This document shows, one piece after another, positions 45,810-56,041 of a stretch of DNA of 64,000 nt. The notes beneath the pieces were generated by a model. It was not told the origin of the DNA. It saw only the letters and a list, made by a program, of their open reading frames with translations, and did no database searches. Where the stretch lies: NCBI RefSeq assembly GCF_000150275.1, contig NW_002060946.1, positions 7,484,829 through 7,548,828 on the forward strand, written 5' to 3'. A program made the position numbers and the translations under genes. Position 1 is the first letter of the stretch; each line of letters opens with the position of its first letter. This DNA comes from Trichoplax adhaerens (lineage: Eukaryota > Placozoa > Uniplacotomia > Trichoplacea > Trichoplacidae).

Positions 45810-46642
45810 ATGGCTAGTAATGGTTCGATAGAAGATAATGACTTTCCAATTCGAAATTTTATGGTTTTATGGATGTCCATTACTGGTGTTATTTGCAATA
45901 CAGTTTTACTAATTGCCGTTCTATCGTTTAGAAATCAACAAGAACAGTATTATGGGTTTGTTATGAACGTAATCATATCGGATTTAATAACTTCAATCCA
46001 GGTGACAGTCCTTTCTATATCTACTATTTCGTACATTCGTAATGAAGTAATGAACAACTCACTTAACTTAATCTGTAAAATATTTTTAACTGTTTCTTAT
46101 TTATCAATTACAGCCTCATCATTCAGCTTTGCATTAGTCAGCGTTTATCGAATGAAAATGATTAGTGAACCTGCTAATTTTCGATGTAATTCATTTATAT
46201 GCAGATACTGTTCACTATTGAAAGTTTTAACATGGCTAATTAGCATTTTACTTTCGATACCATCATATTTTATCGTAACGTACAACGATGAAAATATTCA
46301 GCAATGTGACATATATTACCCATTTGGACAAGCAGTTATGCAAGCCATACTCAAGATACTGTATTGTCGTGGAATAGATCAAACGGAGCGACTAGATTCT
46401 TTGCTTTTACTACATTTCTCTACATGATACTTTCATGGCCATTTTTGACTGGATTAGCAGTCTTATCGATAATAAACCAATCGCTAGATACTGTATTTAT
46501 CCAATTTTCACTGACAAAATGGATAACTGCAATAGTAGTTATGCTGACTATTTCAATTTGCAGTATTAATCCAATTTTATTTATGTGTTTCGACAAGAAC
46601 GTAAAGTCTTATTTCAGCAAGCTATATTACCTAATTAGGTAA
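45810..46642 (+). pseudogene. GPCR of subfamily II broken by a deletion that removes TM5
   Basis: The first 173 or so residues form a normal receptor start: sequon N4, Cys-Asn in TM1, Ser-Asp in TM2, C-K at TM3, S-V-Y-R-M in place of DRY, and loop-2 motif CDIYYPFG. Directly after YPFG the frame is lost. The other frame picks up SWNRSNGATRF, matching SWKRSKSIF before TM6 of the paralogues, then TM6 LYMILSWPF and TM7 INPILFMCFDKN. About 45 to 50 residues covering TM5 and most of loop 3 are missing. The sites look too abrupt for an intron. Everything else is well preserved, so this is either a young pseudogene or a small assembly deletion. Confidence 0.88.
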
Positions 46643-47202
46643 TCATAGAATACATTAAAGATTTAAAATAATCGAACATATACCCTACTTAATAGCTAAG
46701 GAATGCAATTATAATTAGCAAAGGGCTAAAGACATTGAATTAATCGTATAGTATAAACTTACCTAACTTACATGCTGCGTTTTAATAAGTAAATAAGTAC
46801 AAAATGCATTTTTGAATGCAAAACGTATCAAAACAAACGATAATATAGTGGAGGTGTCTTATTTTAATTCTTTTCCTTATAGATGCGGAAAGTGGTTTAC
46901 GACTTAAGCATCTCAAAATTTACTAGTATTGGAATTATTTAACAAATTCAGCCAACTAATTGGTACTGGATTTATTTCCTTCTTTGCTTATTAAAGATAG
47001 AAAAGCAATAACAGGCTTCAATGCAGATAATCTTGACTGATATTTTATTCAAGAATACATACAAGATAGCACCATTTGTAGTATTCACCATATGTCTCTT
47101 AAGATTGTATAATGAAATGTAACATATATCTATTATCGCCTACCAATAACTAATAATCTTTTAAAAAATAAACTTGAAAAACAGTGTTTTATATTGTATC
47201 GT
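46643..47202. other. Intergenic, nothing recognised
   Basis: AT-rich spacer between the receptor pseudogene and an LTR fragment. Confidence 0.4.
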
Positions 47203-47411
47203 TGTCACAAACCAGCTTCGTGACTGAGATAACATAAAACAAATCTCGAAATTACTATAGTCTCCGGGATTCAGTATCCCTTAACTACCTCACAAGAATT
47301 TAGACGCCTTTGCTTCTACGTTAAAACCACCATAAAACTCTACTTTTATTCAGCCACCTACCGAGCTTAAATACCCTTCGGCAGCAGCTATCATGTATGA
47401 GTCATAACAGT
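47203..47411 (-). mobile_element. Truncated LTR-like element, family C
   Basis: The minus strand matches the 3' half of the 44075 element: GGGATACTGAATCCCGGAGA, ACTATAGTAATTT and the end CTGGTTTGTGACA. The 5' half is missing, and no matching target duplication could be found. Non-coding. Confidence 0.7.
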
Positions 47412-47918
47412 TTATGAAATTTAGCTCATATTGAATTAAAATGTCTTCTGTAAACGTGACGAACTCCATATTCTGTACTGTGTGAATGATAAGATTTTAA
47501 TAGCAAAATTTGCTTATAATTAAACTACAAATGACTTTAACGGAAAATAAAAAATGAAATTAACTGAATGAAAGCTTTAAACGGTATAATATGGTTGCTT
47601 GATCACCGGAATAATGTATCAATTTCAATAGATACTAGAATATGATAGCTTTATATAAATGTTATAGTTCTGTAGCGTAAGGCTGATACTACATTATTAA
47701 CTAAAATTTTATTGAAGTGTACAACTTAATTTTTGAAATCGTATTAGATTACAACTTTAAATTAGCGAATTGTATCAAACTGTAACTTTACATTAGCAAT
47801 GTATTAATTAATTAATCTAATAGTGATATTTGTGTAAAAATCATTCGGAAAAGGAATCTTGAACTTCATTTGGATGGATATAGGACTCAATTTTCATTTC
47901 GATACATCAGTAATTCTA
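47412..47918. other. Intergenic before assembly gap
   Basis: No receptor sequence on either strand, although the minus-strand receptor across the gap should continue here. Confidence 0.4.
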
Positions 47919-47968
47919 NNNNNNNNNNNNNNNNNNNNNNNNNNNNNNNNNNNNNNNNNNNNNNNNNN
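47919..47968. other. Assembly gap (50 N)
   Basis: Run of exactly 50 N. It interrupts a minus-strand receptor gene at the end of TM3; the round length suggests a placeholder and not a measured size. Confidence 0.95.
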
Positions 47969-48299
47969 TACTTATCATAGTTAGACTTATAATTGATGTA
48001 TTAGTCGATATTATAGAAATTCCATAAGAAAGCTTACAGAGGATATTCCCTGTTAGACTAGATATCGAATTATTGGGTTGCACTATAAATGACAGTATAT
48101 AATACTCAAAGGATGTAATAATATCAGATATCGACACATTAATGACGAAGGTATAAGATCTTTCTTGCAGATTTTTAGAAGTTGCAATAATAGCTATCAA
48201 AATTGAGTTACTGATGAAGATTATCAAACAAAGGCAACCTTCTATTATCGATAAATAGAGAGTTTGCTTTCCATCAAAACTTGTAGTATTATTTGACAT
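47969..48299 (-). CDS. Class A GPCR N-terminal part, subfamily III, cut by gap
   Basis: Reading leftward from the ATG at 48299 it encodes about 110 residues: a sequon at N4, TM1 with FISNSILIAII (Ser-Asn for Gly-Asn), the first loop NLQERSYTF, TM2 with ISDIIT, the TM3 cysteine in NILCKLSYG, and TM3 to SLTMIS. The frame then enters the gap. It is the inverted-duplication partner of the pseudogene at 11718, whose N-terminus is lost, and is intact as far as it can be read. Sequence beyond the gap does not resume a receptor, so either most of the gene is missing from the assembly or the gene is truncated. Confidence 0.75.
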
Positions 48300-49492
48300 A
48301 CCGGCTAATTTCGCAAGGCAGCCTTTGAAATAGCTATAGCAAGTCGATGTGATATCAAATCAGGCTGATTTGACGCTATATCTGAATTATCGCAATAAGT
48401 AATATCAGTTTTACTCAGGCCAATTACTCAATAATTTAAATATCACAACAAGATTCATGTATTTAAGATTAATACACACTAATGCTGTAGTGTTAACAAA
48501 ATTTATCACTATTCAACTTTTGTTAATAATAATTAAAATTTGGCAGATAGCAGCTGTTACATCTGGTAAGTATGAGAGCATGCTGACGTATTTTCTTTAA
48601 TCGAGTCTTAATGAATTAAGTACTTCAATAGAGACTTTTCTACCGCATATCAAATAGCTTTATATTGTTTCAATTTGTAAATAAGCGCTAGCGCTTTCTG
48701 GAGTGATTTGAATTAACTTCTTGTTACAACATTTACTGTACATTTAGTAGCTTTGTCAGCAGTATCGCAATAAATATAATCAACATTGTTTATCAACCGA
48801 GCGAATGATATCATTAAGTGCAATATTAAATCTATTTAACCATAAATTTATGATAAATCGATTGTCCTGAACAAGTATGGAATATTTAGTAAATCGTAGC
48901 TTATCCTAAAGTGCAAAGATATTTGGTCATCGATGAAATCTCTAGTTCTAAAACTGGTCAGTTTCGTCTTATCTATACATGTATAAAGTCAGCATGCAAT
49001 AAATTATTTCAAATAATACTTTTACCATTTACTAACGATACCGAAAGTAAAGAACTAAATACTATCCTATCATCGATCTATAATATGGAAAATGTGAATG
49101 CATGCCATCAAACTCTAGTAGATAAAATAATTTATATACCACCTTAGTGATTTTTTAAAATGACGGATTTTTAATAAATGCGGTAATAACCCCATATGCT
49201 AATAAAACTTAAACAGATTATGGTAAATATATTAATTTAAATAGCATAACATATAATCATCGAAAGATACGATCAGAAAACGTATGCTTAAATTTTTAGG
49301 ATACTTTAACAATTCATGATAAATCCTAATACCGAAAATTGTTTAAATTGAAATACAATTACAGCTTGATACCTTGAGAATAACATCATAATGTTGCTAT
49401 ATTAAATCTAAGATTAAATTTTCGTATATCTCCAAAGTAAAATGAAGCAGCAGGTCTACAGAATATATTTAAAACAATAGCATCTTTCGAAA
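48300..49492. other. Intergenic inside inverted duplication
   Basis: Corresponds to 10.5-11.7 kb in reverse. The 78-codon frame at 48911 is not maintained in the other copy. No gene seen. Confidence 0.45.
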
Positions 49493-50440
49493 TTAAACGG
49501 TAAAGCTCCTTTCGATTCGGTAGCATAAGTTTCGTCCAGCAATTTTAATGGTTTTATCAAACATTAAGAATACAACCGGATTAACTAAGAGAGCAGAGAA
49601 TTTTAAGGTAAACGACAACAATAATAGTTTTGTCCAATATGAAATACTAAAGAGGAGATCAGATTGATTTTAATTGAATGCCACCATGATTAAGGTTGAT
49701 ATTGCATACGGTAAAGTTAAAAGTATCTGTGCTACTGCTACTATCACAAATATTCGAATAATACTCCGTGTATGATTAATTGTTGATATATTAGTATGCT
49801 GAGTAGAAATATTATCAGATATTCGAGATGATAAGATAATTACAGTTTGCATGTAATTTCTTAGCGTATCTGTTCCCGGTATTACATATATGAGTAATAG
49901 CGTATAAGAATAGTAAATAGTATTAAAGATATCCCAAAGGGGAACCAATGTCGCAGATTTTTTTTCGATTATTGAAAGTTCCTAAAAGAAATGTAGGAAT
50001 AGCCAATGTAACACTGATAAACAAGGACAGTAAGATAAATCTTTTCGAGTACTTTGAAATTATTGTTGATCGAAATGTTAAAGCAGAAGTAAATAACTTT
50101 AAACGATATATGCTTATCATAGTTAGACTTATAATTGATGTATTAGTTGACACAATGGATGTTCCATAAGATAAACTACAAATGAAGTTAGCAGTTAGAA
50201 TAGATATGAAATTATTGGGCTGTATCACCTATGCTAAAATATAGTATTGCAAGGATGAAATAATATCATATATCGACACATTAATGATGAAGGTATAAGG
50301 TTGATCTTTCAGATTTTTAGAAAATACGATGATAGCTATCAGAATGGCATTACAGACTAATGTTATTTTGCAGCAAAACTTTGTATCAGCGCAAAAATGG
50401 AGTACTGATTACTAGTAAAACTGGTGGTGTTATTCAACAT
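49493..50440 (-). pseudogene. GPCR pseudogene, subfamily III, young
   Basis: A near full-length inverted copy of the receptor at 9529. Its ATG (50440) opens MLNN, but a frame change leads to a stop at the start of TM1. The frame recovers before TM2 and is blocked by another stop near IQPNN. It then reads cleanly through TM3 and TM4 (MISIYRLKLF) to loop 2, where a frameshift falls after CDIGSPLG (about 49940). TM5 and TM6 follow, then a stop at about 49670, and TM7 (VNPVVFLMFDK) to the shared C-terminus. With only a handful of disabling changes in otherwise high similarity, the loss is recent. Confidence 0.9.
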
Positions 50441-50830
50441 ACCATTAAATTTATTTTATCAAGGTTTTGAATTGTCAGAATATATTGCGTCTAAGTTATC
50501 TTTATATGTAGCATCGTCTTAATTACAATTTAACCTCTAAAAATTTTAGATATTGCAAGTTATGCATTCCTTTTTAATACATTACAGGATGTAATAAAAT
50601 CTGATTTTGCAATTTATTCCAACGAAATTATCATATAAAATAGGACAGGTGTAGCAGCTGGTCATGCTTCAGAGTCAGCTTATCATGCTTAATTGCATAT
50701 TTATCCTTTAACTAGTAATTTTCTTTCATCCGTGTACAAATATTCACTAATTAATTTAAAAGTAAAATTACTGAAAGCTACCTTAGTACTTTTAAAAGCT
50801 TAATCAATATATTAAATAGAAATGTTAGGT

Positions 50831-51163
50831 TATCTGTTGTTAGACACGAATTTAATGAGTATGCGTACCGCTCGATATTATTACATAAAAGTCTTATAAA
50901 TTTATCTAAATGTCATGTCACCGTACGTTACTTTCTATTAAACTGGCTTTTAACTTAAATGTAGATACTATATACCAGTACCGTAAATGTATCATCGATC
51001 TGTTAGTTGACGAACATCAACCAATAGGCAAGCAAAAGCAGTCATATGGGTGTGTTTGTAATACGGAAAAAATTTTGTACTAAAAACCTCTCTTTGACGG
51101 GAGAGAACTTTAAAATATTTGGCCTTCGTTTATCTAGTATAGCTATTAGTTCCTCTTCACCCT
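50831..51163. other. Intergenic, nothing recognised
   Basis: Spacer between the inverted block and an LTR-like element. Confidence 0.4.
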
Positions 51164-51806
51164 TGTTACAGTGTTATACACTGTAATATCGAGATTATAG
51201 TAGAAACATCTATGTTAGGATAATTTTGTTGATTTACCCTAATATGAAGAGTTTCTAATGTAGATATGTGATATTTAAATATAGCATTAGCTTTTATGGT
51301 GATATATACCGCCTGCTGAAATTAGTAGTTTTAGTAGTTTAATTAGGGAATCGAGAAGAATCTTCTTACAATTGAAATCACTGTGATTGTAATTTACTTA
51401 TGCTAGATTGTAGATTATCGTAGAAATGTTCCGTGATAGGACATATTGTAATCTGATAATTTTGTATTAGTCATTCGATGTCTATGTTCGTAAATACTGT
51501 TGTCTTTATTAGGTAGCAGAAGATAAAATTAGCTTTTGATTCATTATCAGCATTTAACACTAATATTACTAACTAGGATGTCTTTGCTATTGTAAAAGAG
51601 TATATAAATACGATAAGTCGTATAATAAAGTTAGTTCTTATGATTCGTGTTTAACGTAAGATACGAGGTGTCTAAGTCTTTTTGTAGTCTACTAGTATAG
51701 GAAAAGTGTTCTTAAAAGAGTAGATACTGTTCCCTGATACGTGGTTCAGAGAATCGACTGATTGATCGTGCATTACGTTATCTTGTTGCAAAGCTATTTT
51801 ATAATA
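51164..51806 (+). mobile_element. Solo-LTR-like element, family A (643 bp)
   Basis: Begins TGTTACAGTG, with the first bases forming a perfect hairpin (TTACAGTGT-TAT-ACACTGTAA). It has GAGTATATAAATACG (TATA box) at about 51598, followed about 20 bases later by ATAATAAAG, and ends at a decayed terminus (ATAATA for GTGACA). The flanks ACCCT (51159-51163) and ACCTT (51807-51811) fit a 5-bp duplication with one change. Matches the elements at 4288-5938, 12525-12915 and 61886-62216. A minus-strand frame inside (51672-51890) is not coding. Confidence 0.8.
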
Positions 51807-51811
51807 ACCTT

Positions 51812-53239
51812 TTATTGATATTACCGAGATTGAGATCTGATTACGGATACAAAAACAGCATAAAGTTAAATTTAAGACCGCTAACAACAAGTAAAAGTAT
51901 TATTTAGACATAATATAATAACGTTCATTAAGCCAAACTTTTCCTAGTAACTACGATTTTCAAATAAAGCTGCATTTATGCGGTGATTTCGGCTGAACGT
52001 ACGGTAGTATGTGTTGAATATGCCAGGTTAATATGGAATTCTGTTGTACTGTGATATTAAAGAGTCAGTTACTTTAATCTTAATGAATCAATCGTACATG
52101 ATCATTGCGATGATGAAACGATGTACTTGCACATATTCGTACTACACATAAAAACCATAGCTGAAGTTACATAACGTTCTGTTTTTAAGTAATTTACCAA
52201 TATAATTCGTAGATCTAAGCAAAGCATCGTACAGAAGGGTTTGACTGTGCCCTGAACAGGTTATACTGAGTTGTTGTAGAATGTCACAAGATCAAAGAAG
52301 CGTTGACTATTTTTTAGCTATATTAGAGATTTACTCTTTTTTTTCTTAATAACTTAATTTTGAGTTCGTGAATTGTAAACTTATAAAATAGTCAGCCAAC
52401 ATGTTGTATTTAAAATTTTTAAGCGTAAAAATCTTGTAAAAATTGCTGGATATTTTATGAAATTTAGGTCTGACTAAACGTATACAGAAGTGCACAGTTT
52501 CACTTTATCGATTGAAAATCAATATTCTCTGGTAGACTTCAACTAACTTAGAAGTATCTTAGTGAGGGAGGAATGACTTTCTCACACAGTATTAACTACC
52601 TAATCCCTTTGAATTACTGGTACTTTTAAAAAATCTAATCTAATGATCAGCTCTAGCTGAGCTCGGACCAAAGTCTAGTATACTAGTAAAATAGGAACTG
52701 AGCGAAGGATCAATCGTTCGTCTTTCATACCTTCTCCAGATATTCATAGGGCATAGGAATAATGGGCTCCTAGTAAATTTTGTACATGTCAGTATGAAGA
52801 ATTTTCTCTAGGCAGTTAATATAGCTTGGTATAGGTTTGAGCTGTAAGCAATATTAGATTATTAACAGGGGAACGTATTTCTGTAACAAGATCATATTCT
52901 TAAATTGTTTTTTAGGAATCTAAATGCCCCATGAGATAGTATTTTTAAGATCATTCATCTATATGAGGTTGAAATTTATAATTTAGACTAATAGAAATCT
53001 CGGCTAAATTTGATTCACTATCACTAGCAACGCCAATTCGATTTCATAATGATCTCAGCTAATTACAATAGTACTATACGTGGCTAATAGTAATGGCAAA
53101 AGACTATTACACAGTTACTACAGATTTAAACTAGAAAATATATTCTTCGAACATTTTATGAATTATAATTATGGCTTAAAATATTAATTAAAATATTGTT
53201 TCTGATATCACTTCGTACATAATTATTTATTAGCTTCGT
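51812..53239. other. Intergenic, nothing recognised
   Basis: About 1.4 kb without recognisable gene, RNA or repeat copy. Confidence 0.4.
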
Positions 53240-53614
53240 TGATTTTTCTAACGCGCTGGAAAACAGATTGATTCTAGCCTTTATTTTTGATATCGAAGAA
53301 ATGGAAAGATCCAACCTATGCTTTCATTGGTAATCCAATTTTATCAGGTTGCATTACTTCATTCCAGATGCTTTGTGTATATTATTTCACACTACTTTAT
53401 TCCGAAAATATAAAATCATTTTAGCCAAAAGTGTGCAAAGCGTTATATCTCACGCCGAAAATGGCATCAAGCTGTCTGTCGCCCATCATCTAGGAGTTAG
53501 TAATGCTTAGTATCCTTCAACTTTAAATGATTGCGAGATTTACTACGGTTCATTCAAACAATACTGAAAGTTATGTAATCGCTTTAAGTAGACTCTAATT
53601 TTTATCTAGCTGAT
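53240..53614 (+). pseudogene. GPCR pseudogene fragment, subfamily I
   Basis: DNA matches the receptor at 6685: TATCGAAGAAATGGAAAGATC (first loop), CCAACCTATGCTTTCATTGG (TM2 entry), then TM3 with GCTTAGTATCCTTCAACTTT and GATTGCGAG. The frame is broken several times. Between TM2 and TM3 it carries the same non-receptor sequence as the relics at 2.5 and 29.9 kb. It stops abruptly in TM4 at the border of an inverted-repeat element (53615), so everything after TM4 is lost. Confidence 0.8.
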
Positions 53615-53833
53615 TGTCACAAAACAACTTTCGTGATCGTACCTAAACTAGTCTATCTACTCTTATGCTTCCCCGACTAACTCCGGGGATCCTCATAAAC
53701 CTATCGTTTGACTCGATTCCAATAGGATAGGAATAAGTTAGTTTTCCCTTACTGATGATATCCGGAGTTAGTCGGGGAACCATAAGAGTAGATAGACTAG
53801 TTTAGGCACGATCACGAAAGTTGTTCTGTGACA
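53615..53833. mobile_element. Fold-back element made of two inverted LTR ends
   Basis: The left arm starts TGTCACAAAACAACTTTCGT and the right arm ends with its near-perfect reverse complement (GTTGTTCTGTGACA). The arms match over about 70 bases with few mismatches, around a short centre. Each arm resembles the terminal part of the family E element at 4851. No clear target duplication was found (CTGAT and CATTG flank it). It abuts a receptor pseudogene and could fold into a long hairpin. Confidence 0.75.
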
Positions 53834-54594
53834 CATTGTCTACCCGAAAATTTGTCAAATGGAACTATTACAACAATTTACTAATCTAAGAAATAGACAG
53901 TTGCAGTCGCAATCATCGAATCATGAACACTGTATTACATAACACTAAAGTTTTATGATTAATACCAAATTATAAATACTGTAGGTCGAAAGATTAGGGA
54001 TCTTCTCAATCTAATCTGACATTGCAGTGTTAATTAAAAACTCTAACAGCTTATGAATTGTTTACTACATAATCTCATCGACCATACCACCTAGTGACGA
54101 TTTTACCTCGTTCGTAAAGCCTTTTGTTCATTGAATATCCATAAGGCGAATTTTTTTCTTACTGACATCGCTAAATCACTTTTTACTATCATCGATCTAA
54201 TAAATGACATAATTTATTTGTTTTTAGGAATCTAAATAAACCATCAAATCGTATTTATACAGATGTTGAATAAGTATTGATTTATTAAGAAGTGTAGTTA
54301 CGATTACTAATTAACTTATCAAGTATTAAATGTCAGTGAGGAAGAATATGATCAACGTTTATGTTGCTAGGTAATATTGCACTAATTAAGTTGAGAGAGC
54401 GCACGTAGCATATTTAAAATATATTCAATTAGTAATTCTAACCCATTAAGCAATTTTACCTTAATCTAAACTTATTTTTGAAGGAACCGAATATTTATAC
54501 AAAATGAAGCTTATAAATAATCTCTTAAGACGATCTTTTAATGGCTGTAGTTAATTAAGTATGGTATAATATTTATGTGACTTGGGTGTATTGT
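53834..54594. other. Intergenic, nothing recognised
   Basis: AT-rich. A block near 53940-53995 (AAGTTTTATGATTAATACCA) recurs near 61828. No gene. Confidence 0.4.
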
Positions 54595-54905
54595 GATTGA
54601 AAAGATGCTTAACCGTTTACGATATTGGAAATTAGTAGAAGAGCAAGGATATTTTAAGTAGATTGATTCGTTCGATAAAATTTCTTGATTGTCTATTTGA
54701 AGAGAAGTGTTCTATTTGATGACTCAAGTCTTACTGTAGACAAATTTGTTGCCGTAAATCGATTAAACTATGTTTACTCAATTAAGAACTACAAATACAA
54801 GGTTGGAATATACTTCGCTCTTCCGGACTGAGGATACTCTAAATTAAATAGTTTTTACTTATAAACTATCGCTCTTGTATTCTTAAAACTCTGCGATAAA
54901 GCCTT
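54595..54905 (+). repeat. Dispersed repeat family R, partial copy 5
   Basis: Shares the string of motifs seen in copies 1 and 6: AAAGATGC, then ATTAGTAGAAGAGCA, GTTCTATTTGATGACTCAAG, and the closing TTCTTAAA...AAAGCC. Diverged and shorter. Non-coding. Confidence 0.6.
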
Positions 54906-56041
54906 CATGAGATACTATCTACTTTGAGACAAATATGCTGTGAGAATTAGATTCAGATTAGATAGAATAGTTATGAAACACTTTTATTACTATCACTATT
55001 CGCATCTCACATATGTTTTTGTTACACGAATGAAAAGTAATTTTTGAAGTAATAAATCTTTCATTTCATCAATGCATTCAATTTGTCGAAGCCTAAGTGA
55101 CTAAAGTCCAATTATAAAAGGCCCAAAATACGAACTGTCGAATACATATCGCAAGCTTTATATTATTGCATTGAGTCATTTATTAATATCGTTCATTTAT
55201 ATACTTGACGAATACATTTAAATTTAAACAATATTGAAAAGAAATATAGAACTGATAGATAAACATAGTTTTATTAAGCTTTTTATATTTGCTAGCTGAT
55301 GCTGTGATTAAATAATAAGCTTAATTTTAATATGTTTACGCATCGAATAAAGTTACATTACTTAACATTAACGGTGTTATGTAATAAACAACTAAATATA
55401 ACAAAGCTTAAAATCTTTCTTAGTAAAAGGAGTGCAGAATGTATTTACTAATAGCAGCCTATTTGTAAGAAACTACTAGTAAACCCTTAAAATAATACTG
55501 GCAAAGGTTTAGAGATTATTAAAAATTTCTTACGAATTCTGCATATTACATTCAGTTGCGTTACAATCTCATATACTCCTCAAATTAGACTCTGTAACGA
55601 ATGAACTCTGACTATTTTATGATATTGTATTTTCACATATTAGTAAAATATAGTGGCAGTAAAATTTAATATCATTCTAATTCATTATCATAAAGATTGG
55701 AATAAGAAATTCACTGATTATAACTAGGATCTTCCTCTCCAATTATATGTTTGATTGTAGACTCTAGACCAGGAAAATGAAATGATGCCTACGACATTAC
55801 TGAGAATTCCAAATTTAGGCTTGTACCAGATAGACAAGTTTGTTAATTTGAAGACACTTTTAAGAAAACATCATCAGTTTTATAACATGCTTTACATTCT
55901 TTATATATATAACAAACATGAAGGAGGTGATACCCATAGTATTATTAAGTGTTCTAAATTCATGCTAATGTAAGATTGACATGTTTGTTAACTTGTGGAC
56001 ATATAGCTGAACATGTTCAGTTTTCATATAGATTTGATAAC
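54906..56041. other. Intergenic, downstream of scramblase 2
   Basis: No gene recognised. It includes the 3' flank of the minus-strand scramblase. The 63-codon frame at 55782 has no features. Confidence 0.4.

Larger units (their letters stand above)
47970..50830 (-). repeat. Inverted segmental duplication, copy at 9170-12060
   Basis: Reverse-orientation partner of the 9.2-12.1 kb block. It contains the gap-cut receptor and the receptor pseudogene at 49493-50440 in the order expected for an inverted copy. Confidence 0.8.
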
